In this document: one piece after another, positions 8,362 through 26,883 of the stretch
Layout: each line of letters opens with the position of its first letter
Numbering within the stretch: the stretch's first letter is position 1
The notes under the pieces: generated by a model
What the model was told of the DNA's origin: nothing
Databases searched by the model: none
What the model saw: only the letters and a program-made list of their open reading frames with translations
Position numbers and translations under genes: made by a program
NCBI RefSeq assembly: GCF_024320865.1
Contig: NZ_JANDBD010000004.1
Span: forward strand, 1 to 64,000
Reading direction: 5' to 3'
DNA: 64,000 nt
Origin: Mycolicibacterium arenosum
GTDB taxonomy: Bacteria > Actinomycetota > Actinomycetes > Mycobacteriales > Mycobacteriaceae

Positions 8362-10113
8362 ATGGCCAACCTGATCAACCTCGAACGCGTCTCCGTCAGC
8401 TTCGGCACCCGCACCCTGCTCTCTCGCGTGAGCCTCGGCGTCGAGGAGGGCGACGCGATCGGCGTCGTCGGGCGCAACGGCGACGGGAAGACGACGCTGC
8501 TGCGCATGCTGACGGAGGAGTCGACGCCCGATTCCGGGCGCGTCACGCACACGTCCGGGCTGTCGGTCGGGTACGTGCGGCAGTCGGACGACTTCGCCGC
8601 GGAGGCGACGGTGCGCGATGTGATCCTGCACGGCCAGGCCGATCACGTGTGGGCGGCCGACTCCGACACCCGGTCCGTCGTCGAGCACCTCCTCGGCGGC
8701 GTGGACCTCGATGCGGGTGTCGGCAACCTCAGTGGCGGGGAACGGCGACGGGTGGCGCTGGCGGGCGTCCTGCTCGCGAGCCATGACGTGCTGGTCCTCG
8801 ACGAGCCGACCAACCACCTCGACGTCGAGATCATCGGGTGGCTCGCCGACCACCTCAGGGCGCAGCGGACGAAGGCACTGGTCGTCGTCAGCCACGACCG
8901 CTGGTTCCTCGACGCGGTCTGCACCAAGACGTGGGAGGTGCACCACGGCAGCGTCGACGCCTACGACGGTGGCTACGCGGCCTACGTGCTGGCCCGCGCC
9001 GAACGGACGCGCATCGCCGCGGGCACCGAGTCGCGCAGGCAGAACCTCATGCGCAAGGAACTCGCGTGGTTGCGACGCGGACCGCCCGCGCGGACGTCGA
9101 AGCCGAAGTTTCGGATCCAGGCCGCCAACGACCTCATCGCCAACGAGCCCCCGCCGCGGGATTCGTTGTCGCTGCAGCGTTTCGCCACCGCGCGACTCGG
9201 CAAGGACGTCTTCGATCTGCACCGCGTCGTCCTGGAACTGGGTGGCCGGACCCTCCTCGACAAGCTCGACTGGTCCATCGGTCCCGGCGCCCGGATCGGC
9301 CTGGTCGGTGTCAACGGCACCGGCAAGTCGTCGGTCCTAAAACTGCTCGTCGGCGAACTGCCACCCACCTCGGGCACCGTGAAGCGGGGACTGACGCTGA
9401 GAATCGGCTACCTGAGTCAGGCACTCGCCGAGCTCGACGGCGGTGACAGGGTGCTGGATGCGGTCGAGAGCAGCAAGCGCATCACGGAACTCGCTGGCGG
9501 ACGCGAAGTCAGCGTCTCGACGCTGCTTGAGGACTTCGGGTTCACCGGCGACAAGCTCACCACCCGGCTGGCCGAACTGTCGGGCGGTGAACGCCGCCGC
9601 CTGCAGTTCCTGCGACTGCTGCTCGACGAACCCAACGTGCTGCTGCTCGACGAACCGACCAACGATCTCGACATCGACACGCTCACGATCATCGAGGACT
9701 ACCTCGACGGCTGGCCCGGCACTCTGATCGTGGTCACACACGACCGGTACTTCCTGGAACGGGTCACCGACGTCACCTACGCGCTCACGGGCGGAGGGCG
9801 GTGCGACCTGCTGCCCGGTGGCATCGAGCAGTATCTCGAAACCCGCTCCGCCGCAGAGTCACCCGTCGTCGCGCCGCGCCCCGTCGAGCGCGGCGAGACG
9901 TCGTCCGCGAAGCAGCGCCGCACCGGCAAGGAACTGACCCGCATCGAGAACCAGTTGGCCAAACTCGACGAACGCATCGAGTCGCTGCACCACTCGATGG
10001 CCGAATCGGCCGCCGATCACGTCCGGCTGGGTGACTTGAACGACGAACTGCGAACCCTCGAATCACGTAAGGAATCGCTCGAAGAGGAGTGGCTGGCCCT
10101 CGCCGACGACTGA
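8362..10113 (+). CDS. ABC-F family ATPase (tandem ATP-binding protein, Rv1667c/Rv1668c-like)
   Basis: A 583-residue soluble protein with two ABC domains and no membrane segment. Domain 1 has GRNGDGKTTL, LSGGERRRVALA and [12 protein letters not shown]; domain 2 has GVNGTGKSSVL, LSGGERRRLQFL and LLLDEPTNDLD. The linker between them (about residues 210-270) is basic, and the C-terminus is a coiled coil (KELTRIENQLAKLDERIESL onward) as in Uup-type members. ABC-F proteins act on the ribosome or in DNA metabolism rather than transport. In M. tuberculosis the matching region is split into two annotated parts; here it is intact. TATGAT ends 8 bases before the ATG, suggesting a nearly leaderless mRNA. 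Confidence 0.93.
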   Translation: MANLINLERVSVSFGTRTLLSRVSLGVEEGDAIGVVGRNGDGKTTLLRMLTEESTPDSGRVTHTSGLSVGYVRQSDDFAAEATVRDVILHGQADHVWAADSDTRSVVEHLLGGVDLDAGVGNLSGGERRRVALAGVLLASHDVLVLDEPTNHLDVEIIGWLADHLRAQRTKALVVVSHDRWFLDAVCTKTWEVHHGSVDAYDGGYAAYVLARAERTRIAAGTESRRQNLMRKELAWLRRGPPARTSKPKFRIQAANDLIANEPPPRDSLSLQRFATARLGKDVFDLHRVVLELGGRTLLDKLDWSIGPGARIGLVGVNGTGKSSVLKLLVGELPPTSGTVKRGLTLRIGYLSQALAELDGGDRVLDAVESSKRITELAGGREVSVSTLLEDFGFTGDKLTTRLAELSGGERRRLQFLRLLLDEPNVLLLDEPTNDLDIDTLTIIEDYLDGWPGTLIVVTHDRYFLERVTDVTYALTGGGRCDLLPGGIEQYLETRSAAESPVVAPRPVERGETSSAKQRRTGKELTRIENQLAKLDERIESLHHSMAESAADHVRLGDLNDELRTLESRKESLEEEWLALADD

Positions 10114-10127
10114 GGCCGCCGCTGAGG

Positions 10128-12739
<2,612 letters not shown>

Positions 12740-12760
12740 AAAGGGATCTCCTTCTAGCTC

Positions 12761-15352
<2,592 letters not shown>

Positions 15353-15356
<4 letters not shown>

Positions 15357-16218
15357 TTCATCACCACCTTGGTTCCCGTGCCCTCGTCGGTGAACAGCTC
15401 GACCAGCACGCAGTGCTCCACTCTGCCGTCGATGACGTGGGCGCTCGGCACTCCGCTCGCGACGGCCCGCAGGCACGCCTCGATCTTGGGCACCATGCCC
15501 GCCTCCAGCGTCGGCAGCAGCCCCGTGAGCGTCGTGACGTCGATCTCGCTGACGAGCGAATCCCGATCCGGCCAGCGGGTGTAGAGCCCCTCGACATCGG
15601 TGAGCATCAGCAGCTTCTCGGCGTCCAGCGCCTCCGCCACGGCGGCGGCCGCGGTGTCGGCGTTGATGTTGTGCACCACGCCGTCGGCGTCCGGTGCGAT
15701 GGTCGAGATCACCGGAATCCGTCCTGCGGCAATCAGATCGCGCACCGCGGCGGTGTTCACCTTCTCCACGTCGCCCACGAGACCGATGTCGGTCGCCACG
15801 CCGTCAACCAGGACGCTGCGCCGCACGGCGGTGAACAGGTGGGCGTCCTCACCCGTGATGCCGACCGCGTACGGGCCGTGGGCGTTGATGAGCCCGACGA
15901 GTTCCCGGCCCACCTGGCCGAACAGCACCATGCGGGCGACGTCGAGGACTTCGGGGGTCGTGACGCGGAATCCCCCCTTGAAGTCGCCGGCGATTCCGAG
16001 GCGCTTGAGCATGGCGCTGATCTGCGGGCCGCCCCCGTGGACGACGACCGGATGGATACCGCAGTTGCGCAGGAACACCATGTCGGCGGCGAACGCCGCC
16101 TTGAGAGCGTCGTCGGTCATGGCGTTACCGCCGTACTTGATCACGACGATCTTGCCGTGCAGTTGCTTCAACCACGGCAGAGCCTCCGCCAGCACGGCGG
16201 CTTTGGTGCTCGTAGCCG

Positions 16219-16222
<4 letters not shown>
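15353..16222 (-). CDS. argB: Acetylglutamate kinase
   Basis: Phosphorylates N-acetylglutamate; in most bacteria with cyclic arginine synthesis it is the arginine-inhibited step. The 289-residue product has VIKYGGNAM (phosphate binding), [14 protein letters not shown] and [14 protein letters not shown]. The GTG start overlaps argJ's stop as GTGA. The N-terminal helix ([18 protein letters not shown]) fits the arginine-sensitive hexameric type. Confidence 0.96.
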
Positions 16223-18497
<2,275 letters not shown>

Positions 18498-18544
18498 ATC
18501 AATTCCGTCGGCTGTTTGTCCGTCCGGATCGCCGGTCCGACGCG

Positions 18545-19069
18545 CTACTCCTGAGGTGCGTCTTCTTGCGCCGCGAACGCCGGATGGAAGGCGACTGTCC
18601 CGGCAGGAATCTCATCGTCCAGCGCCAGCGCCAAGACGTTCTCCGGCGGCACACCGGGCACTACCAGGGACCGAGGGCAGGCGAAGCCGAACCTGCGGTA
18701 GTAGTCGGCGTCACCGACGACCACGCAACCGCGGGCCCCGAGCTCTCGCAACCGCTCGAACGCGGCCCGGACGAGGGCCGTACCGATGCCGTTGCGCTGG
18801 CGGTCGGGTCGCACTGACAGGGGTCCACCGCCGTACCAGCCGAGATTCGCATCACCGTCGATCGACGCGGGCGACACCGCGACGTGCCCGACGATCTGAT
18901 CGTCGTCGATCGCCACCAGTGACACGGTCAACGCGTTGGCCGCCCGCAGCGCGTCGACGATCGCCGCCTCGGTCTGACGACTCCGGGGCACGTCGGCGAA
19001 GGCCGCTGTGGTGATCGCACGGATCTCTGCCACGTCCGACGGCGACTCGTCGCGAATGGCTATCGACAT
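18545..19069 (-). CDS. GNAT-family N-acetyltransferase
   Basis: A 174-residue acetyltransferase with the acetyl-CoA site PDRQRNGIGTALVRAAFERL, preceded by GHVAVSPASI and followed by ARGCVVVGDADYYRRFGF, the arrangement of the YhbS-like branch (putative small-molecule or protein acetyltransferase). Its ATG shares one base with the pheT stop (TGATG), so it is the last gene of pheS-pheT-GNAT. The substrate is unknown. Confidence 0.9.
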   Translation of the reverse strand: MSIAIRDESPSDVAEIRAITTAAFADVPRSRQTEAAIVDALRAANALTVSLVAIDDDQIVGHVAVSPASIDGDANLGWYGGGPLSVRPDRQRNGIGTALVRAAFERLRELGARGCVVVGDADYYRRFGFACPRSLVVPGVPPENVLALALDDEIPAGTVAFHPAFAAQEDAPQE

Positions 19070-21557
19070 CAGGTGCGTTGCGCCGCGTCGACCCTGGCGG
19101 CCGCCGCCGCAACCGCCGCGTCTCTGGCCGCGCTGGCCTCGTCCTCGGTGAGCGTGCGGTCGGGAGCGCGGAATCGCAGCGCGAGGGTCAGCGACTTCCT
19201 GCCCTCGCCGATCTGCGGGCCGGTGTAGACGTCGAAGAGTCGGACGTCCTCGAGCAGCTCGCCCGCCCCTTCGCGAACGGCGTCGACCACCGCCTGCGCC
19301 GCCACGCCGTCGTCGACGATCAGGCTGACGTCCTGGAACACCGCGGGGAACGGGGACACCGCCGGCAGCGGCAGAGGTTCGGTGAGCGGCACGGCGTCGA
19401 GATCGAGTTCCACGGCACAGGTGCCCTTCGGCAGACCTCCGCGTTCGATCACGGCCGGATGCAACTGGCCGGCGTACCCGACGACGACATCCCCGACGAG
19501 CACCTCGGCGCAGCGCCCCGGGTGCCACGGCAGATGCTGTGCTGCGCGCAGTGTCACCTCGACGCTGCACGCGCGGGCGATGATCCGCACCGCCTCGAAG
19601 GCGTCGACGGCATCGGCGGCCCGGCCCGGTCCCCACGGTCCTGCGGGTTCGCGCCGCCCCGCCAGCACGACGCCGACGTGCAGCGGCTGGCGCGGCAGTG
19701 CGGCGTCGATCGCGGCGATCTCGGCTTCCGTCGGGCGCCTGTCGACGGGGATCGGGTCGATCGCGGCGGTCTGCGGGGTCGCCTGCACGACCTGTTCGAT
19801 GCCGAACAGCGCGGTGTCGGGTGCTCCTCGGGAGATGTTGCGCACCAACGATTCCAGCAGGCCCGGCAGCAGCGTCGACGCCAGCTGCGGGCGGTCGGCC
19901 TCCAGCGGGTTGAGCACCGACATCGTCGCGCGACGCGGATCGTCGGCGGAGAGCCCCCAGGTGTCGAACACCCCCGCGGGGAGAAACGGCGTCGGCAGGA
20001 TCTCCACGTAGCCGTTGAGCGCCAAGGACTTTCCGATGGCGCGCCGCCGCTTCTGGGCCGCGCTCAGCCCGCGACCGGGCGGGGCCGACGGCAGCACGGA
20101 CGGGATCTTGTCCAGTCCCTCGAGGCGCAGCACCTCCTCGACGAGGTCCGCGGGCTCCCTGATGTCGGTGCGCCAACTCGGCGGGACCACCGTGATCTCG
20201 TCGCCGGAGACCGCGACGGCGCCGCCGATCTGCGTCAGCCGACGGGCGGTGGCACCGTCGGGGTAGTCGACGCCGGCCGTGCGGTCCGGCAGATCCAGCG
20301 GCATGCTGACCGCGCCGGGCGACCAGTCGTCCCTAGGCGGATCGCCCCGCCAGTCGGTGAGCGTCGGCTCGACGGTGCCGTTCGCGATCTCGGCGAGCAG
20401 TGACGCGCACCGATCAAGGGCGGCAACGGAGATGGCGGGGTCGACGGTGCGCTCGTACCGACGGCCCGCCTCGCTGACGAGGTGCAGGCGGCGCTGAGTG
20501 CGGGACACGGCCGCCGGATCCCACACCGCCGCTTCGAGCAGGACGTCGACGGTGGTGTCGCGCACCTCGGTGGTGCCGGCGCCCATGACGCCGCCGATGG
20601 CCGCGGTGGCGACGTCGTCGACGATGAGCACGTCGGCTGGGTCGAGGGAGCGCTCGACGTCGTCGAGGGTGACCACCTTCTCCCCCGGCGCGGCGAACCT
20701 GACGTCGAAACCGCCGTTGATCAGGCTGCGATCGTGGGCGTGCATCGGATGGCCGATCTCGAGCATGACGTAGTTCGTGACGTCGACGGCGGGCGAGATG
20801 GCGCGGATGCCGGATAGCAGCAGACGGCGTTGCAGCCACCACGGTGACACCGCCGTCGGGTCGATGCCGGTGACCGGGCGCAGACCGAATCGCAGGACAC
20901 CGGTGCCGGGCTGCACCGTCAGCGGCCACGCCTCGCCGGTCACGGGCAGCGCCTCGACGGCGTCGACGGGATCGGCGTAGTCGAGGTCGAAGGCGCACGC
21001 GATCTCGCGGGCCATCCCGCGGATCGACAGGCAGTACCCGCGGTCGGGGGTGATCGCGAGGTCGAAGACGACGTCGTCGAGGCCGAGCACGTCGGCGGCC
21101 GGCGTCCCCGGCTCCGCGCTGCCCGGCGGGAGCACCAGGATCCCCGCGTGATCGGACCCCAGATTGAGCTCGGAGGCCGAGCAGATCATGCCGTCGGACG
21201 TGCGCCCGTAGGTCTTGCGCTTGGCGATCGTGAAGTCACCCGGCAGTGTGGTGCCCGGCAGCGCCACGACCACCAGATCATCCACAGCGAAATTCGTTGC
21301 ACCGCAGACGATGTCCCGCAGCTCCGACTCGCCGACGTCCACCTTGCACGCCCGGATGGGTTTCTTGAACTCGGTGAGCTCCTCGATGTCGGCGACGCGG
21401 CCGACCGTCAGCGGGCCGGACACCGGGCCGACTGCGATGACGTCCTCGACCTCGTGGCCGATGCGGATGAACGCCTGCTCCAGTTCGTCCGCGCCGACGT
21501 CCCAACCGGGAGTGCCGGCCGATACCACGTCGCGCAGCCAGCTGTAGGGAACGCGCA

Positions 21558-21558
<1 letters not shown>
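19069..21558 (-). CDS. pheT: Phenylalanyl-tRNA synthetase beta subunit
   Basis: Large subunit of the alpha2-beta2 enzyme. The 829-residue product has the normal domain order: N-terminal tRNA-binding OB domain ([12 protein letters not shown]-like region, here [16 protein letters not shown]), B3/B4 editing domain, the B5 domain ([10 protein letters not shown] onward), the catalytic-like core and the C-terminal anticodon-binding domain ([19 protein letters not shown]). The ATG of [12 protein letters not shown] overlaps the pheS stop by one base. Confidence 0.97.
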
Positions 21559-23412
<1,854 letters not shown>

Positions 23413-23420
23413 CCGTTCGA

Positions 23421-24353
23421 CTATGCCCCGGCGTCCTCAGCGAACTCCGGATCGCCACCTGACAGATCACTGCGAATCTTCACCCAGTGCATGGCCAGAT
23501 TTTCGGGAACACCTGCGATGCGCGGCGAGAAGAGCTGCTTGCGCACCCGTTTGGTCGTGATCCCGAGCCGGTCGAGGTCCTCGGGGCCGATGCCGTCCAG
23601 GGTCGTCTGCGATACGACCAGACCGCCCCTGGTCGCTCGGTCCATGACCCTGGCGGCGATGTTCACGTCGATACCCAGCCAGTCCGACCCGATGCGATGC
23701 GGCCGCCCGGTGTGGATGCCCGCCCGCATCACGGGTGTGTAGCCGCCCACCTCGACGGTTTTGACCGCCTCAAGGGCCGTGAGCACTGCTCGTACCGCGG
23801 TCGCCGGCTTCGAGAACACGGCCATCGTGCCGTCGCCCATGCGCTTGACGATGTGGCCGCCCGCGGCGAGCAGCGGTGGCTCCGCGACCTGGGCGACCCG
23901 GCGCAGTAGCGCGAGGGTGGCGTCGTCGCCGGCGCGCAGCGACCAGTCGGAGAACCCCACCAGGTCGGTGAACACCAGCGTCACCTCGCGGTTGGCGGGA
24001 CGCCCCGACACCCGTTCGGTCAGGGCCTGCCAGACCTGCAGACCCGCGAGGCTGAACTCCTTGGACGCCGCGTCTCTGTCGAGCAGCCGGTCCGCGGCCC
24101 GTGCGGCGGCTCGCGGTCCGCCGACGCCGTCGGCGGACAGCGGGTCGCCGAAATCCGGGTCCCCCGGCAGGGCCCGGCGCGCGCGTTTGATGAAGGCTAT
24201 GACAGCGGGACTGTGGTTGGTGCTCTTCAGCCAGTGCAGCGGACCGCCACCCCGGGGCGTGTGGTCGCGCTCCTCGTCCTGCCCGCGCGACGTCGACCCC
24301 GAGTCGCTGCGCTCCTGCCCGCCGATCCGTTCCTCGAACGATTCGACATCCAC
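23421..24353 (-). CDS. Class III adenylate/guanylate cyclase (Rv1647-like)
   Basis: Makes cyclic nucleotide, most likely cAMP. Counting from the chosen GTG (VDVESFEERIGG), the 310-residue product has a poorly conserved N-terminal region and a cyclase domain from about residue 121: metal Asp130 in VFTDLVGFS, Asp174 in RMGDGTMAVF, and transition-state Asn231 and Arg235 in GIDVNIAARVMD. No membrane segment or HAMP domain is evident, so it is probably soluble. An in-frame GTG three codons upstream is equally possible. A large perfect inverted repeat lies 60 bp upstream. A cAMP-binding-type universal stress protein is encoded elsewhere in the window. Confidence 0.93.
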   Translation of the reverse strand: MDVESFEERIGGQERSDSGSTSRGQDEERDHTPRGGGPLHWLKSTNHSPAVIAFIKRARRALPGDPDFGDPLSADGVGGPRAAARAADRLLDRDAASKEFSLAGLQVWQALTERVSGRPANREVTLVFTDLVGFSDWSLRAGDDATLALLRRVAQVAEPPLLAAGGHIVKRMGDGTMAVFSKPATAVRAVLTALEAVKTVEVGGYTPVMRAGIHTGRPHRIGSDWLGIDVNIAARVMDRATRGGLVVSQTTLDGIGPEDLDRLGITTKRVRKQLFSPRIAGVPENLAMHWVKIRSDLSGGDPEFAEDAGA

Positions 24354-24412
24354 AGCCGCCACCCTAGGTGTCGTCGAGAAGGGGCGGCAACAGACCTTGA
24401 TCACACCCCCTT

Positions 24413-24480
24413 TCCGCCGAACGTTGGTTACCGCCACGCGAAATCGCGCCGGACCGTGGCGGTAACCAACGTTCGGCGGA
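24413..24480. repeat. Perfect 26-bp inverted repeat with 16-base loop
   Basis: Arms 24413-24438 and 24455-24480 are exact reverse complements over all 26 positions, with loop CGAAATCGCGCCGGAC. Each arm holds GAACGTT and GGTTACC. It lies between the divergent cyclase gene (starts 24353) and oxygenase gene (starts 24604), so it is not an ordinary terminator. It could be an operator, a structured RNA element or a small palindromic repeat. The rest of 24354-24603 shows no gene. Confidence 0.95.
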
Positions 24481-24603
24481 GGACGGGGTGGATCGCAGGT
24501 CGGTAACAGTGCGCGCCGACGCGCCCGCAGATCGTGGACAACGTGTGTTGTCATGCCTATCGTGGCCGCATACCCGTGGGTCTGATCAGCTAGCGAGGAC
24601 ACC

Positions 24604-25632
24604 ATGACCGCGAGATCAACGACGACCTCGACACCGCTCGGCCCCGATTCCCTCACGTGGAAGTACTTCGGCGACCTGCGCACCGGAATGCTCGGTGTGT
24701 GGATCGGCGCGATCCAGAACATGTATCCCGAGCTCGGCGCTGGCGTCGAGGATCACTCGATCCTGCTGCGCGAGCCGCTGCAGCGGGTGGCGCGATCGGT
24801 GTACCCCATCATGGGTGTGGTCTACGACGGCGACCGCGCCGCACGCACCGGTGCTCAGATCCGCGGCTACCACGAGTCCATCAAGGGCACCGACGCGGCG
24901 GGCAGGCGCTACCACGCGCTGAACCCCGAGACGTTCTACTGGGCGCACGCCACCTTCTTCATGCTGATCATCAAGACCGCGGAGTACTTCTGCGGCGGGC
25001 TCACCGAAGCCGAGAAGCGGCAGCTCTTCGACGAGCACGTGCAGTGGTACCGGATGTACGGCATGAGCATGCGGCCAGTCCCGGACAGCTGGGAGGACTT
25101 CTGCGAGTACTGGGACCGCACCTGCGCCGACGAACTCGAGATCAACAAGGCGACGCTCGACATCTTCTCGATCCGCATCCCGAAGCCGTGGTTCGTCCTT
25201 ATGCCGACCGGAGTGTGGGACCAGATGTTCCGGCCGCTCGTCGGTGCGCAGCGCTGGATTGCCGCCGGACTGTTCGACCCGGCTCTTCGCGAGAAGGCGG
25301 GCATGCGGTGGACGCCGAGCGACGAGGTGATCCTGCGACTGTTCGGGAAGGCCGTCGAGATCGCCTTCCTCGCAGTGCCCGACGAGATCCGGTTGCACCC
25401 GCGCGCGGTCGCCGCGTACAAGCGCGCCGAGGGCCGGATTCCCGCTGACGCCCCGCTGGTCGAAGCGCCGGCGTTCACCGCGCCGCCGCGCGACCGTCGC
25501 ACGCTGCCCGTGCACTACGTGCCGCGCCAGAAGTCGCTGATCGAACGCGCGGGGTCGCTCGTGCACACCACGTTCTCGCTCGCGGGCCTACGCCCGGCGC
25601 GCGCCAGCTGGAAACCGGAAAGGGCTGCCTGA
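24604..25632 (+). CDS. MpaB-type oxygenase-domain protein (DUF2236, Rv1645c-like)
   Basis: A 342-residue protein of the ER-bound oxygenase MpaB/rubber oxygenase Lcp family, whose characterised members bind b-type heme and cleave C=C bonds. Typical segments are REPLQRVARSVYPIMGVVY, DRAARTGAQIRGYHESIKG and NPETFYWAHATFFMLIIKTA, whose His residues are probable heme ligands. GCGAGG lies upstream of the ATG. The acyl-CoA dehydrogenase gene starts 3 bp after its stop, suggesting co-expression and a lipid or isoprenoid substrate (inference). Confidence 0.9.
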   Translation: MTARSTTTSTPLGPDSLTWKYFGDLRTGMLGVWIGAIQNMYPELGAGVEDHSILLREPLQRVARSVYPIMGVVYDGDRAARTGAQIRGYHESIKGTDAAGRRYHALNPETFYWAHATFFMLIIKTAEYFCGGLTEAEKRQLFDEHVQWYRMYGMSMRPVPDSWEDFCEYWDRTCADELEINKATLDIFSIRIPKPWFVLMPTGVWDQMFRPLVGAQRWIAAGLFDPALREKAGMRWTPSDEVILRLFGKAVEIAFLAVPDEIRLHPRAVAAYKRAEGRIPADAPLVEAPAFTAPPRDRRTLPVHYVPRQKSLIERAGSLVHTTFSLAGLRPARASWKPERAA

Positions 25633-25635
25633 CAC

Positions 25636-26883
25636 ATGCTCGAATGGTCTGACGTCGACATCGCCGTTCGCGACGCGGTGCGCGATTTCGTCGATAAGGA
25701 GATCCGTCCGCATCTCGACGATCTCGAGAGCGGCGACATGACGCCCTACCCGATCATCCGGAAGTTGTTCTCCACCTTCGGTATCGACGCGATGGCCAAG
25801 GAGGCGCTCGAGCGGCGGCTGGCGAGGCTGCGCGACGGTGACGAGAGTCGGAGCGCCCCGTCGGGCGGCATGTTCGGCGGTGGCGGCGACCAGGCCGGCA
25901 TGGGTTTCGTCGTCGTGAGCGAACTGTGTCGCGCGAGCATGGGCGTGGTCACCGGAATGGGCGTCAGCCTCGGACTCACGGTCCCGACCATCCAGTCGCG
26001 CGGGACGCTCGCGCAGCAGGAACGCTGGTTACCCGAACTCGTCACCTACGAGAAGATCGGCGCCTGGGCCATCACCGAACCCGACTCGGGGTCCGACGCG
26101 TTCGGCGGGATGAAGTCCTACGTGGTGCGCGATGGTGACGACTACATCCTCAACGGCCAGAAGACGTTCATCACGAACGGACCCGACGCCGATGTCACGG
26201 TCGTCTACGCGAAACTGGACGAGGGTGACGGCGCGGACAAGCGCGCCCGCAAGGTCCTGACGTTCGTGCTCGACCGCGGCATGGACGGTTTCGTGCAGGG
26301 TAAGCCGTTCCGCAAGATGGGAATCCACAGCTCCCGCACCGGCGAACTGTTCTTCGACAACGTGCGCCTCGGCCGCGATCGACTGCTCGGCGAGACCGAG
26401 GACAACAGCGCCGGCGACGGCCGTGACAGCGCCCGATCGAACTTCTCCGCCGAGCGCATCGGGGTGGTGGCGATGGCGCTCGGGGTGATCGAGGAGTGCC
26501 TGCGACTGTGCGTGGACTACGCCAGGTCGCGCACGCTGTGGGGCCGGGAGATCGGGCAGTTCCAGCTCATCCAGTTGAAGATCGCCACCATGGAGGTGGC
26601 CCGGATCAACGTGCGCAACATGCTGTTCCGCGTCATCGAGGCGGCGCAGCAGGGTGCGCCGATCTCGCTGGCCGAGGCGTCGGCGATGAAGTGGTACAGC
26701 TCGCAGGCCGCCACCGACGTCGCCATGGACGCCGTGCAGTTGTTCGGCGGAAACGGCTACATGACCGAGTACCGCGTCGAACAGCTGGCCCGTGACGCGA
26801 AGTCGCTGATGATCTACGCGGGCAGCAACGAGGTGCAGATCACCCACGTGGCCAAGGGGCTGCTCAGCGATCCTCGAGGATGA
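25636..26883 (+). CDS. Acyl-CoA dehydrogenase
   Basis: FAD-dependent alpha,beta-desaturation of an acyl-CoA. The 415-residue product has the FAD-binding AWAITEPDSGSDAFGGMKSY, NGQKTFITNGPDADV, and the C-terminal QLFGGNGYMTEYRVEQLARDA. At the position of the usual catalytic Glu (IYEGTSEIQ) it has IYAGSNEVQ, with Ala395; instead Glu273 in SAERIGVVAMALG fits the alternative base position of isovaleryl-CoA and long-chain acyl-CoA dehydrogenases. A Gly-rich insert (APSGGMFGGGGDQAG, residues 74-88) is unusual. It overlaps the convergent GMC gene by 20 bp. Confidence 0.95.
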   Translation: MLEWSDVDIAVRDAVRDFVDKEIRPHLDDLESGDMTPYPIIRKLFSTFGIDAMAKEALERRLARLRDGDESRSAPSGGMFGGGGDQAGMGFVVVSELCRASMGVVTGMGVSLGLTVPTIQSRGTLAQQERWLPELVTYEKIGAWAITEPDSGSDAFGGMKSYVVRDGDDYILNGQKTFITNGPDADVTVVYAKLDEGDGADKRARKVLTFVLDRGMDGFVQGKPFRKMGIHSSRTGELFFDNVRLGRDRLLGETEDNSAGDGRDSARSNFSAERIGVVAMALGVIEECLRLCVDYARSRTLWGREIGQFQLIQLKIATMEVARINVRNMLFRVIEAAQQGAPISLAEASAMKWYSSQAATDVAMDAVQLFGGNGYMTEYRVEQLARDAKSLMIYAGSNEVQITHVAKGLLSDPRG

